Below, piece by piece: positions 45,075-53,067 of a DNA stretch of 64,000 nucleotides. The position numbers were made by a program, and so were the translations under genes. Origin of the DNA: Paludibacteraceae bacterium (GTDB lineage Bacteria > Bacteroidota > Bacteroidia > Bacteroidales > Paludibacteraceae); the NCBI GenBank assembly GCA_031292565.1, contig JARLGW010000008.1, forward strand, positions 62,001 to 126,000. The letters are read 5' to 3'. The notes beneath the pieces were generated by a model that saw nothing but the letters and a program-made list of their open reading frames with translations, searched no databases and had not been told where the DNA came from. Every line of letters begins with the position of its first letter. The first letter of the stretch is position 1.

Positions 45075-46520
45075 ATGTCTGAGACACTTAAAAAGAAAAC
45101 TGTTTCTGCTCTTGTATGGAATGGTGTTGATAAAATTGGAGTACAAGTCATACAGTTTAGCGTTGGTATTCTAACCGCACGCATACTATCACCCAAAGAC
45201 TTTGGATTAATTGGGGCACTCACAATATTCATATTTTTAAGTAACCTATTGATTACTAGCGGATTTACGTCTGCATTAATCCGGAAAGAAAATGTTACGA
45301 ACGAGCAATACAGTGCTGTTCTATATTTAAATATAACAGTAAGTATTGTTCTTTATATAATACTTTACTTTTTAGCTCCAAGCATTGCAAATTTCTTTGA
45401 AATGCCTGAATTGACAAGCCTTTCCAGATTAATATTCATTTCTATTATCTTTAATTCGTTGGGGGTTGTACAAGTAGCAAAACTCACCAAAGAATTTAAG
45501 TTTAAAGCCTTAACCGCTGCTGACTTAAGTTCGTACATTCTAACCGGGGTTGTTACTATTTGGTTGTCGGTATCAGGATATGCCTATTGGGCTATTGCCT
45601 GGCAACAAGTGTTACTGGTAGCCCTAAGTATGACTATACTTTGGATAACACATCCGATAAAACTGTCCTTAAAACCAGAATTCAAAGTTATCAAAGAGCT
45701 TTTTAAATTTAGTTCTAATCTTCTTTTCACAGGTTTTGTTAGCCTTGTTGCCACCAATATTTACAATGTAATTATTGGAAAAGTATATAAAGTAAATGAA
45801 TTAGGGTTCTACTCTCAGGCAAAAAAATATCAGCAAATTGCAAACAACACGATTACGTTGACGTTACAAGGGGTAGCTTATCCAACTTTTACAAGTTTAA
45901 ATAAAGAACCGGAAAGGCAACTTTTGTATTTAAGAAAGATGACAAGAGTAGCTGCTTTTATTATCCTCCCGATAACGGCAATAGTTTTGGCAATGGCCGA
46001 ACCCTTAATAACAATTGTTTTATCCTCTAAATGGTTGCCTTTTGCTGATTATTTACGGATTTTAATGATTGGTGGATTAACGTACAGTTTTCATGCACTA
46101 TTTATCAGTATGTCAATGGCAAATGGCAAAATGAAGCAATATCTATTTCTTGAAATTTTTCGGAGCACAATTTTATTAGCATCTGTTCCTTTTTGCTTAC
46201 ATAGTATCTATACACTTTTGGTAGGTTCCACTATCGCCTATTTTGTATCTTATTTTTTCGATTTATTTATTATTCAAAAACAATTTGGATATAAAACAAT
46301 TGAACATGCAAAAGATATTGCTCCATACATAATATTATCAATAGCTATGTATGTGATTATAAAACTGGAAAGTGCTTTTATTCCATTGGGAATTTACTCA
46401 AAAACCACTGTTCTGTTGTTAAGTTCGATGGGATTTTATTTGCTATCACTACATTTGTTGAAATCACAAATCTTTATCGACATCACAACAATAATTAAAC
46501 AAAGAAAGCAAAAAAAATAA
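45075..46520 (+). CDS. Lipopolysaccharide biosynthesis flippase (Wzx/WzxC-like)
   Basis: 481-aa inner-membrane protein with about 12-14 hydrophobic segments of the polysaccharide-transporter family. VQVIQFSVGILTARILSPKDFGLIG and the TSGFTSALIRKEN loop match the WzxC/TuaB-like group. It likely flips the glycan assembled by the minus-strand genes that converge on it. It ends at 46520, directly against the stop codon of the opposing glycosyltransferase, with no spacer. Confidence 0.88.
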   Translation: MSETLKKKTVSALVWNGVDKIGVQVIQFSVGILTARILSPKDFGLIGALTIFIFLSNLLITSGFTSALIRKENVTNEQYSAVLYLNITVSIVLYIILYFLAPSIANFFEMPELTSLSRLIFISIIFNSLGVVQVAKLTKEFKFKALTAADLSSYILTGVVTIWLSVSGYAYWAIAWQQVLLVALSMTILWITHPIKLSLKPEFKVIKELFKFSSNLLFTGFVSLVATNIYNVIIGKVYKVNELGFYSQAKKYQQIANNTITLTLQGVAYPTFTSLNKEPERQLLYLRKMTRVAAFIILPITAIVLAMAEPLITIVLSSKWLPFADYLRILMIGGLTYSFHALFISMSMANGKMKQYLFLEIFRSTILLASVPFCLHSIYTLLVGSTIAYFVSYFFDLFIIQKQFGYKTIEHAKDIAPYIILSIAMYVIIKLESAFIPLGIYSKTTVLLLSSMGFYLLSLHLLKSQIFIDITTIIKQRKQKK

Positions 46521-47612
46521 TTACATTAAAACTTGTCTAAAAAGACCTACAATAGATGATTCCGAATATTTAGTCAAAAATACGGAACGAGCATATTGAT
46601 TAAACTTAGGTCTTGAGTTGGCCTCATAATCTTGGAGTTTTTCAATAAATTCATCCTCTGTGTTACAGCACCCACCTACCAAATCAAAAGCTAACTCATA
46701 ACCTTCAAAAGCTTCGGTGGTTCCTATAATATTTTTTCCATACATCAGCGATTCGCATGTTTTCACTTTCATACCGCTACCTTTAAATATAGGGAGTACC
46801 ATAATATCCGCATTCTCAAGGTAAGGAATTAAATCGGGTACATCAGAAATCAGCTCAATTTCTTTAGGCAAAGAAACATCTGTTTTCAGCTGATTCATTC
46901 CTTTTCCCACAATGACAAGTTGAATGTTTACTTTGGGATAAACATGCTGAATAAACCACTTAATACCATCGGCATTAGCGGGAAAATAAGTACCTAGAAA
47001 CAAGCATTTAGGTTTATCCGACGTTAACTCTCGCGAGTAAGCCTCGCGTTGATAGGTATCTTTCAGCGCAACAGGTATTAATACATCTGCCGCTCTGTTG
47101 TAGCGAGTTTTTATTTCGGTAAAATCCCGTGTATTTAATGCTATAATGGTATCGGCATATCGGCAGGAGAATTCATCATTCTTATCAACGCATTTTAATA
47201 CCAACCATCGCCAAGGTGCCCAAACCGGTATTTTCGCTTTAAAATAAGGCACTTCCACATTGTGAAAGAAACAGATAATCTTGCCTTTATAGCCCATTTC
47301 CTTCAGCCGTTTAGCAATAATACCAAACACTGAACGATCGATAAATATATAATCAAAATCTTTTGATAAGGCTAAAATCTCATCTACTCTCGATTTCGTC
47401 AAGCCAAAGAAGTAGAAACGAAAAAAATTAGCAACACCTTTTGCATAATCAAAAGCCGTTTTCTTCTTGGTTTCATCATTAATATAAAAAGGATGGACGT
47501 TCTCGACTCCTAACAATCGGCCTAAAATATCAAAGGTTCTTTTACTTTGCACTTCACCCCCCTCAAGAATTTTTCCGGGCTTCTTATATCTAATAAAAAG
47601 GAGCTTTTTCAT
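46521..47612 (-). CDS. Glycosyltransferase, GT4/GT1 family
   Basis: 363-aa GT-B glycosyltransferase. The N-terminal half contains FDYIFIDRSVFGIIAKRLKE and CFFHNVEVPYFKAK; the C-terminal half has KCLFLGTYFPANADGIKWF and the LPIFKGSGMKVKTCESLMYGK loop of retaining transferases. Acts in surface-glycan assembly; donor unknown. Last gene of the minus-strand run, 17 bases after the CgeB-like gene. Confidence 0.87.
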   Translation of the reverse strand: MKKLLFIRYKKPGKILEGGEVQSKRTFDILGRLLGVENVHPFYINDETKKKTAFDYAKGVANFFRFYFFGLTKSRVDEILALSKDFDYIFIDRSVFGIIAKRLKEMGYKGKIICFFHNVEVPYFKAKIPVWAPWRWLVLKCVDKNDEFSCRYADTIIALNTRDFTEIKTRYNRAADVLIPVALKDTYQREAYSRELTSDKPKCLFLGTYFPANADGIKWFIQHVYPKVNIQLVIVGKGMNQLKTDVSLPKEIELISDVPDLIPYLENADIMVLPIFKGSGMKVKTCESLMYGKNIIGTTEAFEGYELAFDLVGGCCNTEDEFIEKLQDYEANSRPKFNQYARSVFLTKYSESSIVGLFRQVLM

Positions 47613-47629
47613 TTGTTTTTGTATTTAAA

Positions 47630-48640
47630 CTATTTATGCAATACGTTTAATGCTTCGCTTATACGATGACTAAAAGTGTGGTTTGAATACACCAAAGCTT
47701 GAGCCGCTTTTGCAGAATTTGCTTTATCATTTTTTAATGCATCTGCAATGCAATCGATAAGTTCTTTTTGATTACCATATAACGCAATTTGATTATCGGG
47801 GAACAAGGCGGATATATATGGATTTTTATCACAAACCTGATAGGCTCCCGATCCACAAATTTCAAAAACCTTAGGATTGGCACCGTTTTGCGATTGTTCA
47901 TGATGTATATTCAGCACCACCTTGGCTCTGTTGTACAAAAGATTTACCCCTTGGCGCGGCACATTTTTATTCATGTATATATCTCTGCGCTCTCTAAACA
48001 AACATTTTAACGGATTCTTATAGTAAGGCTTATACACTCCGTAAATCAATATTTTGTTGTTAGGGAAAGCCTTTATCACGCCCTTCAAATATTGAATTCG
48101 TTTTTGGTAACCGTATAAATTGCCAACAAACAGGATGTCAATATCTTTTTTACATTCCAACGGGAAATAAACGTTGCTGTCGCATGCCTGCGGAAGGAAA
48201 TAAGCCTGTTTTCCTTCGTTAATATACATATTCACATCCTCCTGCTCGAAACAGAAAAAGGCATCTACATGGTCGATGTGATTCTTGCAAAGAGGATAAT
48301 GATTTACACTATCAAGCATCCAAATGGCAACCTTGGCTTTGCGCCTGAAATAATCGAGAGTATGAGTCAATAATATATCGCCATTATAAATAAAAACTAA
48401 TTCAGGTTGGATTTCATCGAACCTTCTGGCTATAAAAGACGCATAATTTATTCGACTCCGTTCTCGAAGTTTTTCTTTATTTGAGAAAAATTTATGTTGC
48501 CACTTCGTCCATCCTTTGAAGGGATGAATTGGGTTATCGTAAGACTCTATATAAGTAGTCCAACCCATTTGAGTAAAAGCATCGGCAATGCTTTTGTTAA
48601 TCTCAAAAAAATTAGGCCCGATAATGAGGACTTTTTGCAT
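47630..48640 (-). CDS. CgeB-like glycosyltransferase
   Basis: 336-aa GT-B protein of the CgeB (spore maturation protein-like) group. It has IGPNFFEINKSIADAF at the N-terminus, WMLDSVNHYPL in the middle, and the C-terminal VVLNIHHEQSQNGANPKVFEICGSGAYQ segment typical of the family. Such proteins glycosylate surface structures in non-sporing bacteria. The start overlaps the upstream gene by 29 bases, indicating tight coupling. Confidence 0.83.
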   Translation of the reverse strand: MQKVLIIGPNFFEINKSIADAFTQMGWTTYIESYDNPIHPFKGWTKWQHKFFSNKEKLRERSRINYASFIARRFDEIQPELVFIYNGDILLTHTLDYFRRKAKVAIWMLDSVNHYPLCKNHIDHVDAFFCFEQEDVNMYINEGKQAYFLPQACDSNVYFPLECKKDIDILFVGNLYGYQKRIQYLKGVIKAFPNNKILIYGVYKPYYKNPLKCLFRERRDIYMNKNVPRQGVNLLYNRAKVVLNIHHEQSQNGANPKVFEICGSGAYQVCDKNPYISALFPDNQIALYGNQKELIDCIADALKNDKANSAKAAQALVYSNHTFSHRISEALNVLHK

Positions 48641-49940
48641 AGGATTTGAATTTTTCTACATCAAATTTATCAAAGAAAGCTTCTTTTATATCCTTTTTAG
48701 GAGCATCGTAAGCTTTTTCAAGATCATCGATTCCATCCAACAAATAAACATTGGGATGATTGAAACAACCAACCTGCGATTCATAGTTAACTTTCTTGTA
48801 AATGGCCACTTTCCCTCCTTGATTGAGCGTCTCGTACAAAACCGTGGAATTAATAAGCACAACAATCGTTGCTTTAGCTATTAATACAGGCAACGTTATT
48901 TCATTTCTCAAAAGATGAATATTCGGGTATGCCGCAAATCTTTTTATATATTTTTTTTCATCCCTAAATTCATTGGGATGGAGTTTGAAGTTAATAGATA
49001 TAGATGGATTCTTTTGCACAAAATCAATGGCTAATGCCGACAAATCCGCTTCATGAATGATAGAAGAAATAAAAAGTATGCTTCCATCGGGCGTTTCATC
49101 ACAGGAGGTATTTGCAAAATAATCATTTCCCACCGGAATTATCGGAGTTGGTATATTTACATCCGCCCCCCACAAAGCACCCATAGTATAAAACACATCG
49201 GGAAAGATAACTGCTTTATCCCGCTTCTGAATAAATGATGGATAGGAATATGCCAAATGGTCACGTTCAAACATTCCATGCTGTATTTCCTCTATTTGTA
49301 TGCCTAAAGAATGTGCAGCAGCCACCATTCCTTTTTGAAGTCCGTTGCCAATAAAATATACTTTCTCAGGTCGTTTAAGCCGAAAGAAAAAGCGGTAATA
49401 GGTATATCCCTTAATAAAGTCGGTATAAATTCTGTCCAATTCATCTTTAGTAACCTTGCTTTCACCAAAACTTTCGATCAAAGCTTCAATTATTTTATTT
49501 GCTATTTCATCGGATATTTTTACCTTTTCCCTCGAAAAGTTTTTATAGAACTGCACAAAATTATATTCGATGGGGTAACGGTATTTTTTCAATGCCCGAA
49601 ACCGTTCCACAATCAAATAACGATCTGTTTGCCGTATTATATTTTCACAACATTTGTCGAATAGTTTTCCATTTTCATCAATATTTCTTCCATAAGTAAA
49701 AAAGATAACCGGAGCTTTTTTAAAGCAAAAAGAAAACAAAGAGAAAAATATTCTTAACAAACCCACACTGTAGATGAAGGAAAGTAATAATTTATTTCTA
49801 CCTATATGAGAAACGGTGGGAAATGTATATTTTTGATAAATACTAAAACGGAGAATATCCCAAACAGGGAAACCTTCCTCTGATTTCAAATCGAAGAAAC
49901 TATGTTTCTTCTCCATCTCAAAAAAGCCATCTACAAACAT
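48612..49940 (-). CDS. Putative GT-B-type glycosyltransferase, possibly CMP-sugar dependent
   Basis: 442-aa soluble protein that I cannot place in a named family. The C-terminal half has EIQHGMFERDH (QHG at 220-222) and NFKLHPNEF (KLHP at 319-322), motifs shared by capsule Kdo/sialic-acid-type and related GT-B transferases. A late VVLINSTVLYETLNQGG segment also fits. It lies directly downstream (3 bases) of the CMP-nonulosonate synthetase fusion, so it is the best candidate for the enzyme using that CMP-sugar. Assignment is inference from motifs and context. Confidence 0.6.
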   Translation of the reverse strand: MFVDGFFEMEKKHSFFDLKSEEGFPVWDILRFSIYQKYTFPTVSHIGRNKLLLSFIYSVGLLRIFFSLFSFCFKKAPVIFFTYGRNIDENGKLFDKCCENIIRQTDRYLIVERFRALKKYRYPIEYNFVQFYKNFSREKVKISDEIANKIIEALIESFGESKVTKDELDRIYTDFIKGYTYYRFFFRLKRPEKVYFIGNGLQKGMVAAAHSLGIQIEEIQHGMFERDHLAYSYPSFIQKRDKAVIFPDVFYTMGALWGADVNIPTPIIPVGNDYFANTSCDETPDGSILFISSIIHEADLSALAIDFVQKNPSISINFKLHPNEFRDEKKYIKRFAAYPNIHLLRNEITLPVLIAKATIVVLINSTVLYETLNQGGKVAIYKKVNYESQVGCFNHPNVYLLDGIDDLEKAYDAPKKDIKEAFFDKFDVEKFKSYAKSPHYRA

Positions 49941-49943
49941 ATT

Positions 49944-51101
49944 CTATAATCCAAATAAAATTTTATCGGCCAGTTCCCTTACGGCTCCATCTCCACCTTT
50001 GTTATTTAGAATCAAAATATTGGGAATCGCTTTTATTTTATCTAAAGCATCACAGGGGCATGCAGGAAAACCTACCGATGAAAGCAAGTCAAAACAATTA
50101 ATATCGTCACCAATGTAAGCTACCTCATCCAATGAAATACCTTCCTTGTTACAAATTTCAATAGCAGAGGCAAGTTTACCACCTTCCCGTTTACCTTGGT
50201 AAAGGTAATCAAGCTTTAGTTTCCTCGCCCGATTCTCCACAATCTTGGTGTTTTCTGATGTAATTATTCCGGTTTTTATTCCAGCCTTCATCAAAAGTTG
50301 GAAACCCATCCCATCGCGAGTATTAAATTTTTTAAGCTCGTCACCATTCTCGGCATAATACATTCCCGCGTCGGTTAAAACTCCATCTACATCAGTAAGG
50401 AAAAGCTTTATATTTTTCTTAGATTGGGTTGATAAAACATGGCGATGCATAAGGTTTTCAAGTATTGCCCAATCATCAGGTTCATCAATTTCTGTTGCCG
50501 TATATTCCGGCATTTCGTATATACCAATTTTCCCGCTCAAGCGGTTACCCGAAGCAAGGATATTAGCAACAGTATTGATGTAAAATGCACCGTTCTCCAT
50601 CAACTCTCCTTTAAAATTCTGTCGACGCGGACGATTTCTATAATCGTAGTTTTTGGATGTACCGTCCTCGTTCCAAAAGAATCGGAAATTGCGGACACAG
50701 GTTAAAATAGAATCGTAGTCTCCGGTAAGATATTTGGCCAAGCCTTGTTCAAAATGCACGGCCTGCGTCAGTGGCGAAGTAGCCTGCACAAGCATAAAAA
50801 TGGTTTCGAGCGGAAGTTTGACCTTTTCGATATATTCCAACATCACGCTTTCGGTAGATGCGGTATCAACAGCATTTTTTGCCTCACGACGATAAATTTT
50901 CACCTTGCTCAACTTAAATGAACTTACAGCTTTTTCAATTTCGTCGGAATCCGTAGCTACCACAATTTCGTTCACGTTGGCAGTCTGCTGCAACGCACTC
51001 ACCGTCCAGTACACCAAAGGTTTTCCACAAAAATCTTTGATGTTTTTCAATGGAATAGATTTACTTCCTCCACGCACTGGAATAAAAGCGATTACTTTCA
51101 T
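49944..51101 (-). CDS. Fused CMP-nonulosonate cytidylyltransferase / HAD phosphatase
   Basis: 385-aa bifunctional enzyme. Residues 1-225 are an N-acylneuraminate cytidylyltransferase (NeuA-like) with PVRGGSKSIPLKNI, QATSPL and the ENGAFYI motif; it activates a nonulosonic acid with CTP. Residues 230-385 are a KdsC-type C0 HAD phosphatase with nucleophile Asp237 and Asp239 in TDVDGVLTD, and GDDINCFD at 331-338. A phosphatase fused to the synthetase points to a 9-phosphate intermediate made by the NeuB-like synthase upstream, as in the mammalian and Bacteroides KDN routes. Three-base gaps on both sides. Confidence 0.87.
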   Translation of the reverse strand: MKVIAFIPVRGGSKSIPLKNIKDFCGKPLVYWTVSALQQTANVNEIVVATDSDEIEKAVSSFKLSKVKIYRREAKNAVDTASTESVMLEYIEKVKLPLETIFMLVQATSPLTQAVHFEQGLAKYLTGDYDSILTCVRNFRFFWNEDGTSKNYDYRNRPRRQNFKGELMENGAFYINTVANILASGNRLSGKIGIYEMPEYTATEIDEPDDWAILENLMHRHVLSTQSKKNIKLFLTDVDGVLTDAGMYYAENGDELKKFNTRDGMGFQLLMKAGIKTGIITSENTKIVENRARKLKLDYLYQGKREGGKLASAIEICNKEGISLDEVAYIGDDINCFDLLSSVGFPACPCDALDKIKAIPNILILNNKGGDGAVRELADKILFGL

Positions 51102-51104
51102 TTC

Positions 51105-52181
51105 TTAACTTTTATTTTTTATAAAATAAGGCCTGATTCTTTGCCACCCAACTTTATTGGCAAACAACCATAGACAATGTTTGAGCCACACAGGGTTAGA
51201 AAACCGATTTTTATACCTTCTATCGCAAGAAACTAGATAGCTTATAATCTTTTGTTGATGAGCTTGTAATGAGCTATCCCATACTATAGGCTTAACATCA
51301 TCTAGTTTCCAGTTAACAGGCTTTTGGCAAATAAAAGTACAACGTTCATCGCCGTATAAAACTTTTAATCCCAAACTTTTAAAAAATACGCTCAGATAAT
51401 CGGAATAATAGTTGAAAACATGAGCATTTTGAAAATACCAAATAGGATTAAAATACCCCTCTGAAATCCAAAATACGCCAGGAACCTCAACCAACAAATA
51501 TTTTCCAGCCTTAATCTTCTTAACAATCTGGGTCATTTCATCAATGGGATCTAAAAAATGCTCCATTACATGAGAAAGAATAATCAAATCGAGGCTTGCA
51601 TCTTCAATCTGTTCATATCCGCCACAATGTAAATTTAAACCTTTGGCAATTCCATATTTCAAATATTCTTGTCCATAATCATATCCATCCACCCTTTTTC
51701 CTTCTGCTTTAAAAGGCATCAATATTCCACCGGCACCGCAACCAATTTCAGCAAGGTGGTCTATATTATCAAATGGGATATTCTGTTTTATAAACTTTAT
51801 AAATTGGTGTCCTGTTTTTATTTGTTGATTAAAAAAATCATCTGTAGGTTTCTCACTAGAATATATAGGACGATAGTATGTTTTATAGAACTCAGCATTC
51901 GACTCTTCATCAAAAGTAACACCACTACGTATAAGCCCACAATTGCAACAAAGAATTTGCGAAATCGGCAATCCATATCTATCTTTCTCAGCCACCACAA
52001 TATCATTTTCTCTATGAGGATTACCACATAAACAATCATTGGGATGAAGCTGCAATATTCCTTCATCAATGGCCTTATTCAGTTTATCAATCCATTTTCT
52101 TTGAGATGCAGATAGTCTGACAACCGGTTTACCATCCTTGACAGACAAAGGGAACTGTGTACTATACAATTTGCTTACCAT
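51105..52181 (-). CDS. Zinc-ribbon class I SAM-dependent methyltransferase
   Basis: 358-aa protein. The N-terminal region has cysteines in CLCGNP and CCNCG (residues about 50 and 78), a zinc-ribbon-like pattern; HLAEIGCGAGGILMPF near residue 145 is SAM motif I, and LSHVMEHF follows. Probably methylates a sugar or sugar nucleotide of the nonulosonate cluster. Its start overlaps the end of the NeuB-like gene by 7 bases. Confidence 0.82.
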   Translation of the reverse strand: MVSKLYSTQFPLSVKDGKPVVRLSASQRKWIDKLNKAIDEGILQLHPNDCLCGNPHRENDIVVAEKDRYGLPISQILCCNCGLIRSGVTFDEESNAEFYKTYYRPIYSSEKPTDDFFNQQIKTGHQFIKFIKQNIPFDNIDHLAEIGCGAGGILMPFKAEGKRVDGYDYGQEYLKYGIAKGLNLHCGGYEQIEDASLDLIILSHVMEHFLDPIDEMTQIVKKIKAGKYLLVEVPGVFWISEGYFNPIWYFQNAHVFNYYSDYLSVFFKSLGLKVLYGDERCTFICQKPVNWKLDDVKPIVWDSSLQAHQQKIISYLVSCDRRYKNRFSNPVWLKHCLWLFANKVGWQRIRPYFIKNKS

Positions 52182-53047
52182 TTCACCTGATTTTTTTTAA
52201 GTTTATTTCTTTGAACAGACTCAATTTCAAGAATATCTTCTTTTTTATATTGCAATGCTTTACATACAGCTTTACAATCACGAGCCAATTTACGCACCCC
52301 TTCAGGCTCCAACGAAGCCGCATGGTCAGTTCCTTTCCAAGTACGGTCAAGAGTGAAATGACGTTCTACCCACTCGGCTCCTAAAGCCACAGCTGCCGAA
52401 TCGACAGCAATACCCAAATGATGACCGGAAAAACCAATAGCCTTTACTCTATCCGAATATAATTCTTTTAATCGAGATATTTCAAGCAGACAAATATCTT
52501 CAAACGGCACTGGGTAACCCGAAGTGCAACTGTATATAACCAAATCCTTATTCCGTTCTTTGGATTCGAAAAAAGAAACAATTTCTTCTTCCTCAGCCTT
52601 GGTAGTCATACCAAACGAAAGATGAATTTCGCCTTCATAATTATCACAAAGGTATTCCAATAATCCTTTATTCAAATTACAAGCTGATGGTATCTTAATC
52701 AATTTCGGTTTAAGGCTAGCTATTTCTTTTGCAGAAGTAACATCCCAAACAGAAGTGGAATACTCTATTCCAAACTCCTCACACCAAGCCTGCAACTGAC
52801 GATGTTGCTCCAAATCAAATTCCAAAAACTCACGGTGAGCCCCATACGTCTCGCCATAAGCATTCGCTGGATTTGGATGCGGGGCACTGTACTCTTCAGG
52901 AGTAAGCAACTCCGTATTATTTCTCTTCTGAAATTTCACAACATCAGCCTTACAATATGTTGCCGCAGTCATTATCATTTCGCGAGCAATATTCATATCA
53001 CCTTTATGGTTGCAACCTATTTCAGCAATAATTTTAGGTTCTTTCAT
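52175..53047 (-). CDS. N-acetylneuraminate synthase family protein (NeuB-like), no SAF domain
   Basis: 290-aa TIM-barrel enzyme that condenses PEP with a six-carbon sugar (or its phosphate) to a nonulosonic acid. AEIGCNHKGDMNIA at the N-terminus, VVKFQKR, STSVWD, KIPSACN and ERHFTLDRTWKGTDHAASLEP at the end are NeuB motifs. Typical bacterial NeuB has about 345 residues with a C-terminal SAF (antifreeze-like) domain; here the protein ends after the barrel. Mannose 6-phosphate (giving KDN-9-P) or ManNAc-6-P are possible acceptors, because a phosphatase follows. It starts 20 bases after leuS. Confidence 0.87.
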   Translation of the reverse strand: MKEPKIIAEIGCNHKGDMNIAREMIMTAATYCKADVVKFQKRNNTELLTPEEYSAPHPNPANAYGETYGAHREFLEFDLEQHRQLQAWCEEFGIEYSTSVWDVTSAKEIASLKPKLIKIPSACNLNKGLLEYLCDNYEGEIHLSFGMTTKAEEEEIVSFFESKERNKDLVIYSCTSGYPVPFEDICLLEISRLKELYSDRVKAIGFSGHHLGIAVDSAAVALGAEWVERHFTLDRTWKGTDHAASLEPEGVRKLARDCKAVCKALQYKKEDILEIESVQRNKLKKNQVKW

Positions 53048-53067
53048 GAGTTTATATTTTTTGGTTA

